A DNA stretch of 64,000 nt, from the NCBI GenBank assembly GCA_002381695.1, contig DFXM01000001.1:1-64000 (forward strand). Reading direction: 5' to 3'. Shown here in pieces: positions 58,364-64,000 of this stretch. The position numbers were made by a program, and so were the translations under genes. Below the pieces are notes generated by a model. It was not told the DNA's origin. It saw nothing but the letters and a program-made list of their open reading frames with translations, and did not search any database. This stretch comes from Clostridium sp. UBA4108. GTDB lineage: Bacteria > Bacillota > Clostridia > Clostridiales > Clostridiaceae. Positions within the stretch are counted from its first letter, which is position 1; each line of letters starts with the position of its first letter.

Positions 58364-58436
58364 TTTTAAACCCTTCTTTGATGGTGTGGAGAGCTTATTT
58401 TCCATGAGCTTTAACCTAATCAAAGAGGGGTTTAAA
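58364..58436 (+). other. Long inverted repeat (18-bp arms) after yebC
   Basis: TTTAAACCCTTCTTTGAT (58365-58382) is complementary to ATCAAAGAGGGGTTTAAA (58419-58436) with one G-U pair. The 36-base interior can fold further (GGT/ACC, AGCT/AGCT or TGGA/TCCA). No T-tract follows the 3' arm. It may work as a terminator in both directions or as a structured RNA. Confidence 0.75.
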
Positions 58437-58503
58437 TATAAAATATCATATCAACATATTATTAACTATATTAAAAAAGATTAAAATAAAGGTGGTAAAA
58501 TAT

Positions 58504-58914
58504 ATGAATAATTTTAATTTAATCATTAAGGACTGTGAATATAAAATCTCAGAGTCAAATCTTCTTTATCTAGAGAATGAAGAGGTAGTAGATTTCGAAG
58601 TGAAGGATGTTATAAATTTATTAAATGAAGGTAAAGAGAAGGTTAATTTTGATTATGAATATTATAGTGATAATTGCGAAGACTGCAATGAAGGAGTTAT
58701 TATAAATAAATGTTTTAGATTTCTAGAGTATCATTTTTATATATTTACTAAAGATAATAAATATTTCATGAGTAATTTATCCAAGGAATATGAAGAGACA
58801 TCATTTGTAAAACTATTGAAGGGGAAAAAGGTAGATAATAGTTACATTGTAGTTATAGTGCTTTGTGAGAAATGTGGTAAATATTACGTAGAAATTGAGC
58901 AATGCGAGATGTAG
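58504..58914 (+). CDS. Small CxxC protein, possibly DUF3785
   Basis: A 136-residue acidic protein. One Cys pair (CEDC, preceded and followed by acidic residues) lies in the middle and another (CEKCGKYYVEIEQC) near the end, so a metal site is likely. It recalls the clostridial DUF3785 family, but this is from memory and uncertain; function is unknown. GTG 58492 is in frame but overlaps the ribosome site AAAGGTGG, so ATG 58504 is taken. The bofC-like gene starts 62 bases downstream. Confidence 0.75.
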   Translation: MNNFNLIIKDCEYKISESNLLYLENEEVVDFEVKDVINLLNEGKEKVNFDYEYYSDNCEDCNEGVIINKCFRFLEYHFYIFTKDNKYFMSNLSKEYEETSFVKLLKGKKVDNSYIVVIVLCEKCGKYYVEIEQCEM

Positions 58915-58975
58915 TTTATATAGCAATGTATAAACTACTAAAATTTGGATAGAATCCCCAATAGGAGGGATTCAA

Positions 58976-59632
58976 ATGAAAAAATTTTGGAAAAAATATA
59001 AGAAAAATTATGTTATATTAACGTTAATAGGTATATTTATCTTTGTAATTAGTTATACTTTTAGTATAAGGATTATAAAAGATAAAGAATTGTTTGGAGA
59101 AAGTATATTTGAGAAAACTCAAGAAACTCTTAATTTTAAAATGTCGGATACAGTTTTTAGTGAAAATACTAAAGTGAAATTTTATTTAAAATACAATAAC
59201 TGCTTAGATTCTATTGAAGCTAATGAAAGTTTAGATAAAGGAATAAGAGCGGAAAAAAATAAGCTTATAGGGCTTTCAGGACAAGAATTAGAAAGTATAT
59301 TTTCAAACTTTGGATATAAGTTAGATAGGTTAACTAAAGAGGAAGCTGTATTTACAAAAAATATAAATGTATATGACTATGATACAGATTCATATTTTAT
59401 AGGAATAAAGGGAGACTATGTAGTTATCTATAAAAAAGAAAACAGCAGCTCTATAAGAGTAGTAGAGGACGGAGTTATTAATCCAAAATCTGAAAACAGT
59501 TCACGTATAACTATTAAGGACATAGAGAACAGAGGTAATTTTTTAAAAACTTTATATGAAGGAAATAAAGATTATCAGTTTTCAAATATACAAGATGCTG
59601 TGGAGTATGCTAAAGCTCTTTGTAGCACATAG
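58976..59632 (+). CDS. BofC-like sporulation protein
   Basis: A 218-residue protein with a basic N-terminus and one membrane anchor (about 13-33), then a probably exported domain. LIGLSGQELESIFSNFGYKL followed by YFIGIKGDYVVIYKKE resembles the forespore-intermembrane protein BofC, which delays pro-sigma-K processing in Bacillus. The position immediately before ruvA matches Bacillus bofC-ruvA-ruvB-queA-tgt-yajC. The identification rests on topology, weak similarity and gene order. AGGAGGGA precedes the ATG. A strong terminator separates it from ruvA. Confidence 0.65.
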   Translation: MKKFWKKYKKNYVILTLIGIFIFVISYTFSIRIIKDKELFGESIFEKTQETLNFKMSDTVFSENTKVKFYLKYNNCLDSIEANESLDKGIRAEKNKLIGLSGQELESIFSNFGYKLDRLTKEEAVFTKNINVYDYDTDSYFIGIKGDYVVIYKKENSSSIRVVEDGVINPKSENSSRITIKDIENRGNFLKTLYEGNKDYQFSNIQDAVEYAKALCST

Positions 59633-59633
59633 G

Positions 59634-59671
59634 AAAAACTTAAGGATTTCAACATCCTTAAGTTTTTTTAT
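59634..59671 (+). terminator. Terminator after the bofC-like gene
   Basis: AAAAACTTAAGGAT and ATCCTTAAGTTTTT form a 14-bp stem with a six-base loop, followed by more T. Confidence 0.94.
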
Positions 59672-59738
59672 TGAATTGTTATATCATAGATGGTAAAGTA
59701 TAATATAGTTGTAAAAAAAATTAATAGGTGATTTTAAT

Positions 59739-60332
59739 ATGTATGATTATATAAAAGGATATTTTATATCTATAGAAAAAGAATATGTTGTAGTAGAATG
59801 CGGTGACATAGGGTATAGGATTTTTACATCTGGAAGTACTATTTCCAATATGCCAAGTAATGGCGAAAAGGTTAAATTATTTATTCAACAAGTAGTAAGA
59901 GAAGATTTTCTAGGGTTATATGGATTTTTAACAAGAGAAGAACTTGAAATGTTTAACCTACTTATATCTATAAATGGAGTAGGTCCTAAGGCGGCTTTAT
60001 CTCTTATGTCTATTTGTAATATGATAAATCTTAGATATGCAATTATAACTGGAGATGAAAAAACTATTACTAAGGCTCCAGGGATTGGAAAGAAAATTGC
60101 TCAAAGAATAATATTAGAGCTTAAGGATAAAATTACAGCAGAAGGACAATGGATACAAGAAGGCAAAATTCAGGTTGAGAAGAAACATAATGAAAAGCTA
60201 TCTGAGGCTTTGGGTGCACTTATGTCATTAGGATACTCTGAAAAAGAAGCAGAGAAAGCTATAGAAGGCATTGATCATAATAGTAGTATAGAGGATATAA
60301 TAAAAAACTGTTTAAAGAATTTGATGAATTAA
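59739..60332 (+). CDS. ruvA: Holliday junction DNA helicase subunit RuvA
   Basis: A 197-residue RuvA that binds four-way junctions as a tetramer and loads RuvB. The OB domain (1-62) starts MYDYIKGYFISIEKEYVVVE. The central HhH domain has FNLLISINGVGPKAALSLMS and ITKAPGIGKKIAQRIILELKDK. The C-terminal UBA-like domain (about 150-197) contacts RuvB. AATAGGTG precedes the ATG. It is first in ruvA-ruvB-queA-tgt-yajC. Confidence 0.97.
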   Translation: MYDYIKGYFISIEKEYVVVECGDIGYRIFTSGSTISNMPSNGEKVKLFIQQVVREDFLGLYGFLTREELEMFNLLISINGVGPKAALSLMSICNMINLRYAIITGDEKTITKAPGIGKKIAQRIILELKDKITAEGQWIQEGKIQVEKKHNEKLSEALGALMSLGYSEKEAEKAIEGIDHNSSIEDIIKNCLKNLMN

Positions 60333-60361
60333 AGTAAATTATAAGATTAAGGAGGGGTATT

Positions 60362-61375
60362 ATGGAAGATAGGGTTATCTCATCTAGTTTTAAGGAAGAG
60401 GATATAGAAGTAGAATATTCCTTAAGACCCCAAAAACTTAAGGAATATATAGGGCAATATAGAGTCAAAGAGAGATTGAGTATATTTTTAGAAGCAGCTA
60501 AAATGAGAAATGAAGCACTAGATCATGTATTATTATATGGTCCTCCAGGATTAGGAAAGACAACTTTAGCTAATATAATAGCTAAGGAGATGGGCGGAAG
60601 TTTAAAAATAACTTCTGGGCCAGCCATAGAGAGAGCTGGAGATTTAGCAGCTATTCTTACTGGTTTAAATAATAATGATGTGCTTTTTATAGATGAAATA
60701 CACAGATTAAGCAGAGCTGTTGAGGAAATTTTATATCCAGCTATGGAAGATTATGCTTTAGATATTGTTATTGGTAAAGGAGCATCAGCTAAATCCATTA
60801 GATTAGATCTTCCTAAATTTACTTTAATAGGAGCTACTACTAGAGTAGGACTTTTAACGGCTCCACTTAGAGATAGATTTGGAGTATTATGTCCTATGGA
60901 ATATTATAGTGATGAGGAATTAAAAGAAATTATAGTTCGCTCTGCACAGATATTAGGAGTAACAATTAATGATGAAGGAGCTATGTCTTTAGCTATGAGA
61001 TCCAGAGGTACTCCAAGAATAGCTAATAGGTTATTAAAAAGAGTTAGAGATTATTCTATGGTAAAAGGAAATAGTATCATAGATAAAGAAGTAGTTCGTA
61101 GAGCCACAGATCTTTTAGAGATTGATAAAGTAGGTTTTGATAGAATAGATAAGAAAATTTTAGAGGGAATAATAGATAATTTTTCAGGAGGACCTGTAGG
61201 TATAGAAACCTTAGCTTACTTTATAGGAGAAGAAGTAGGTTCTATAGAGGATGTTTATGAACCATATCTTATTCAAAAGGGATTCATAATTAGGACTCCG
61301 AGGGGAAGAATTGCATCTAGAAAAGCCTATGAACATTTAGGAAGAGCAGTTCCAGATAATATGAACTTTAATTAG
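60362..61375 (+). CDS. ruvB: Holliday junction DNA helicase ATPase RuvB
   Basis: A 337-residue AAA+ ATPase that drives branch migration with RuvA. It has Walker A GPPGLGKTTLANI (about 60-72), Walker B VLFIDEIHRL, sensor 1 LIGATTRVGLLTAPLRDRFG with the arginine finger, sensor 2 RGTPRIANRLLKRVRD, and a C-terminal winged-helix domain (KGFIIRTPRGR). GGAGGGG precedes the ATG, 29 bases after ruvA. Confidence 0.98.
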   Translation: MEDRVISSSFKEEDIEVEYSLRPQKLKEYIGQYRVKERLSIFLEAAKMRNEALDHVLLYGPPGLGKTTLANIIAKEMGGSLKITSGPAIERAGDLAAILTGLNNNDVLFIDEIHRLSRAVEEILYPAMEDYALDIVIGKGASAKSIRLDLPKFTLIGATTRVGLLTAPLRDRFGVLCPMEYYSDEELKEIIVRSAQILGVTINDEGAMSLAMRSRGTPRIANRLLKRVRDYSMVKGNSIIDKEVVRRATDLLEIDKVGFDRIDKKILEGIIDNFSGGPVGIETLAYFIGEEVGSIEDVYEPYLIQKGFIIRTPRGRIASRKAYEHLGRAVPDNMNFN

Positions 61376-61392
61376 AAGGAAGGGTGTAAGTT

Positions 61393-62418
61393 TTGAAAGT
61401 AAGGGATTTTTATTTTGATTTACCAAAGGAATTGATAGCACAGCATCCTTTAGAAAAAAGAGATGAATCTAAACTTATGGTTTTAGATAGGAAGACTGGA
61501 AACACTGAACACAAAGTATTTAAAAATATAGTGGATTATTTAAATCCAGGAGACTGTTTAGTGTTAAATGACACGAGGGTTATGCCAGCTAGGCTATACG
61601 GAGCCAAAGAAGGCTCAGGTGGAAAAATGGAATTTCTGCTTTTAAGAAGAGAGTGTGAAGATGTATGGGAAACTCTTGTAAAGCCTGGAAAAAGAGCAAA
61701 AGTTGGAGCGGTTTTTGTGTTTGGAAACGGTGAATTAAAGGCTGAAGTTGTGGAAGTTTTAGAAAATGGAAATAGAAGAATAAAATTTTATTATGAAGGT
61801 ATATTTGAACAAGTTTTGGATAATCTAGGGGAGATGCCACTGCCACCATATATAGAAGAAAAATTAGAAGATAGGGAAAGATATCAAACAGTTTATTCTA
61901 AAGAGGTTGGTTCTGCAGCAGCACCAACAGCTGGGCTTCATTTTACAAAAGAGCTATTGCAAAATATAAAAGATAAGGGCGTTAATATAGCCTTTGTAAC
62001 TCTTCATGTTGGATTAGGAACCTTTAGACCTGTTAAGGCTGAAAACATAGAAGAACATGAAATGCATTCGGAATATTACTATTTAAATAACAAAAATGCA
62101 GAAATCATTAACCAGACAAAAGACAATGGAAAAAGAGTAATCGCAGTAGGGACTACATCGAATAGAACTCTTGAGAGCATAGCAAATGATAATGGAAGAG
62201 TAAAAGAGCAATCTGGATACACAGATATTTTTATATATCCAGGGTATGAATTTAAAATAGTAGATGCAATAATTACCAATTTCCATCTCCCAGAGTCAAC
62301 TTTAATTATGCTTATTAGTGCATTCTCAACAAGAGATATAGTTATGAATGCATATAAGGTAGCTGTAGAGAATAAATATAGATTCTTCAGCTTTGGAGAT
62401 GCTATGTTTATAAAGTAA
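61393..62418 (+). CDS. queA: S-adenosylmethionine:tRNA ribosyltransferase-isomerase QueA
   Basis: A 341-residue enzyme that converts preQ1 at tRNA position 34 to epoxyqueuosine, using the ribosyl part of SAM. It starts VRDFYFDLPKELIAQHPLEKRD. It has LVLNDTRVMPARLYG, APTAGLHFTKELL, THLHVG-type VTLHVGLGTFRPV, and IITNFHLPESTLIMLISAF. The start is TTG 61393, eight bases after GAAGGAAGGG. It works with tgt, the next gene, in queuosine synthesis. Confidence 0.97.
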   Translation: MKVRDFYFDLPKELIAQHPLEKRDESKLMVLDRKTGNTEHKVFKNIVDYLNPGDCLVLNDTRVMPARLYGAKEGSGGKMEFLLLRRECEDVWETLVKPGKRAKVGAVFVFGNGELKAEVVEVLENGNRRIKFYYEGIFEQVLDNLGEMPLPPYIEEKLEDRERYQTVYSKEVGSAAAPTAGLHFTKELLQNIKDKGVNIAFVTLHVGLGTFRPVKAENIEEHEMHSEYYYLNNKNAEIINQTKDNGKRVIAVGTTSNRTLESIANDNGRVKEQSGYTDIFIYPGYEFKIVDAIITNFHLPESTLIMLISAFSTRDIVMNAYKVAVENKYRFFSFGDAMFIK

Positions 62419-62442
62419 GTCTAACTGTATAAGAGGTGAATT

Positions 62443-63573
62443 ATGTATAAATTATTGAAAAAAAGTGGTAAAGTAAGAAGAGGTGAGTTTACAACAACTC
62501 ATGGAGTGGTTCAAACTCCAGTATTTATGAATGTAGGAACTTTAGCAGCAATTAAGGGCGCAGTATCCTCTATGGATTTGAAGGAAATAGGATGTCAAGT
62601 GGAGCTTTCCAATACTTATCATCTTCATCTAAGACCAGGAGATGAAGTTGTTAAGAAATTAGGTGGATTACATAATTTTATGAATTGGGATAGACCTATA
62701 CTTACTGATTCGGGTGGATTTCAAGTATTTTCTCTTGCAAACATAAGGAAAATAAAGGAAGAAGGAGTATATTTCAGTTCTCATATAGATGGCAAAAAGA
62801 TTTTTATGGGACCTGAAGAGAGTATGAAAATACAAAGCAACTTAGCATCCACTATTGCTATGGCTTTTGATGAGTGTATACCTAATCCTTCAACAAGAGA
62901 GTATGTTGAGCAGTCTGTAGCAAGAACCACTAGATGGCTAGAGAGATGTAAAACTGAAATGGATAGGCTAAATTCTCTTCCAGAGACAATAAATAAAAAG
63001 CAGATGTTATTTGGAATAAATCAGGGTGGAGTTTATGAAGATATGAGAATAGCACATGCTAAAACCATAGCTAAAATGGATTTAGACGGATATGCTATAG
63101 GGGGATTAGCAGTAGGAGAAACTCATGAAGAAATGTATAGAGTAATAGATGCTGTTGTGCCACATCTTCCACAAGATAAACCGATATATCTTATGGGAGT
63201 GGGAACTCCTACAAATATTTTAGAGGCAGTTTCTAGAGGAGTAGACTTTTTTGATTGTGTTTTACCTGCAAGAAATGGAAGGCATGGACAGGTATTCACT
63301 AAGTATGGTAAAATAAATCTCATGAATGCTAAATTTGAGTTAGACAACATGCCTATAGATGAAGGATGTCAATGTCCGGCATGTAGACATTACACAAGGG
63401 CATATATAAGACATTTGTTTAAGGCTAAAGAAATGCTAGCCATGAGACTTTGCGTACTTCATAATTTATATTTTTATAATAAGCTTATGGAAGATATAAG
63501 AAATGCTATTGATGCAGACTGTTTTGAGGAATTTAAAGCAGAAAAACTTGCGCAATGGAATGGAAAAGCTTAA
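62443..63573 (+). CDS. tgt: Queuine/preQ1 tRNA-guanine transglycosylase
   Basis: A 376-residue TIM-barrel enzyme exchanging guanine-34 of GUN tRNAs for preQ1. It has the catalytic-region motif LTDSGGFQVFSL, the GGLAVGE segment, the catalytic Asp in FFDCVLPARNGRHG, and the zinc site CQCPACRHYTRAYIRHLF with a His further on. Length is normal. AAGAGGTG precedes the ATG, 24 bases after queA. Confidence 0.98.
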   Translation: MYKLLKKSGKVRRGEFTTTHGVVQTPVFMNVGTLAAIKGAVSSMDLKEIGCQVELSNTYHLHLRPGDEVVKKLGGLHNFMNWDRPILTDSGGFQVFSLANIRKIKEEGVYFSSHIDGKKIFMGPEESMKIQSNLASTIAMAFDECIPNPSTREYVEQSVARTTRWLERCKTEMDRLNSLPETINKKQMLFGINQGGVYEDMRIAHAKTIAKMDLDGYAIGGLAVGETHEEMYRVIDAVVPHLPQDKPIYLMGVGTPTNILEAVSRGVDFFDCVLPARNGRHGQVFTKYGKINLMNAKFELDNMPIDEGCQCPACRHYTRAYIRHLFKAKEMLAMRLCVLHNLYFYNKLMEDIRNAIDADCFEEFKAEKLAQWNGKA

Positions 63574-63640
63574 GCTAGTATATAATGAATATATAATTTT
63601 TATATAGTATAAAATTAAAACCTTTGAAAGGAGGGATATT

Positions 63641-63934
63641 ATGCAACAAATAATGGCATTTGCGCCAATGTTATTAGTATTTGTACTATTTTATCTTATG
63701 ATTTTTTTACCAGAAAAGAAAAGAAAGAAAAAATATAACGATATGCTAAGCTCATTAGCTGTTAATGATGAAATCATGACTAAAGGTGGTATAATGGGAA
63801 GAATAATTAATATTCAAGAAGATTACATTATACTAGAAAGCGGTCCAGATAGAGCTAGAATTAAAATGTCTAAAGCTGGAATTGCTAACGTTATAAACTC
63901 AGCGAATATTAAAGAAGAAACAGCTGAAAATTAA
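63641..63934 (+). CDS. yajC: Preprotein translocase subunit YajC
   Basis: A 97-residue protein with one N-terminal membrane helix (about 5-24, AFAPMLLVFVLFYLMIFLP), then a basic KKRKKKY stretch and a cytoplasmic domain with MTKGGIMGRIINIQEDYIILE. YajC associates with SecDF and helps membrane-protein insertion. AAAGGAGGG precedes the ATG. It follows tgt, as in many Firmicutes. Confidence 0.96.
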   Translation: MQQIMAFAPMLLVFVLFYLMIFLPEKKRKKKYNDMLSSLAVNDEIMTKGGIMGRIINIQEDYIILESGPDRARIKMSKAGIANVINSANIKEETAEN

Positions 63935-63938
63935 TAAT

Positions 63939-63982
63939 AAATCCCCTCATATAAACATATTCATATAATAAAGGGGGGATTT
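63939..63982 (+). promoter_or_regulatory. Inverted repeat masking the next gene's ribosome site
   Basis: AAATCCCC (63939-63946) can pair with GGGGATTT (63975-63982). The 3' arm is also the purine-rich sequence before the next ATG at 63986, so folding would hide that ribosome site. Confidence 0.5.
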
Positions 63983-63985
63983 AAA

Positions 63986-64000
63986 ATGTACAACAAATTT
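63986..64000 (+). CDS. First codons of a gene cut by the window edge
   Basis: ATG at 63986 follows AAGGGGGGAT and opens a frame reading MYNKF to the window end. Five residues do not allow identification. The gene after yajC in clostridia is often a small membrane protein or a six-cysteine peptide gene, but this cannot be tested here. Confidence 0.45.

Overview
The window is chromosomal DNA from a low-GC, spore-forming, Gram-positive anaerobe, most likely Clostridium sensu stricto. The reasons are strong A+T bias with AGGAGG-type ribosome sites, frequent TTG/GTG starts, an L20 leader and a Phe T-box, the spoIIAA-spoIIAB-sigF and spoVAC-D-E operons, ytxC/yunB/bofC-type sporulation genes, and ferredoxin-linked amino-acid fermentation genes. 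The species cannot be named from the sequence. No insertion sequence, prophage, CRISPR array, replication origin or rRNA was seen.

Layout. 1-311: end of a tRNA cluster (partial tRNA, Phe, Gly, Cys) and its terminator. 449-3690: a DUF6873-like gene on the minus strand, ytxC, then the L20-leader-controlled infC-rpmI-rplT operon, with infC apparently starting at AUU. 3707-6631: KtrB-KtrA potassium uptake and an rRNA methyltransferase. 6647-16128: T-box-pheS-pheT, zapA, a U32 peptidase-family (RlhA-like) gene and mutS2, close to the Bacillus gene order. 16207-22325: a DUF523 protein, an FMN alpha-hydroxy-acid enzyme with an N-terminal cysteine cluster, a Ptb-like acyltransferase with indolepyruvate:ferredoxin oxidoreductase (iorAB), and an unknown protein. 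22370-25307: a minus-strand Orn/Lys/Arg decarboxylase and a TPR protein.

25566-37998 is a surface-polysaccharide locus. It has a membrane-bound UDP-sugar 4,6-dehydratase, two DegT aminotransferases, a UDP-sugar 6-dehydrogenase, a Gfo/Idh oxidoreductase, three glycosyltransferases, a polymerase-like membrane protein and an initiating phosphoglycosyl transferase. An EamA transporter follows. 39158-43555 is a histidine-degradation operon, hutH-ftcD-hutI-fchA, without urocanase. Both this operon and the Ptb-iorAB operon carry a 13/15 match to the CodY box upstream.

43659-49180 is the most interesting part. A solitary gamma-class N6-adenine DNA methyltransferase closely resembling CamA of Clostridioides difficile, an epigenetic regulator of sporulation, sits directly upstream of spoIIAA-spoIIAB-sigF and spoVAC-D-E. 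A perfect 10-bp-arm palindrome lies just before its start. 49222-55186 holds a class A penicillin-binding protein, yunB, hpt and hflX; the HflX has an N-terminal domain with a complete JAMM metalloprotease signature. 55591-59632 holds small zinc-ribbon, HEAT-repeat, YigZ, YebC, CxxC-type and BofC-like genes. 59739-64000 holds ruvA-ruvB-queA-tgt-yajC and the first codons of another gene.

Several starts given here are downstream of the longest open frame, because the Shine-Dalgarno sequence overlaps the upstream GTG/TTG. All family assignments come from reading motifs by eye; no database search was run.
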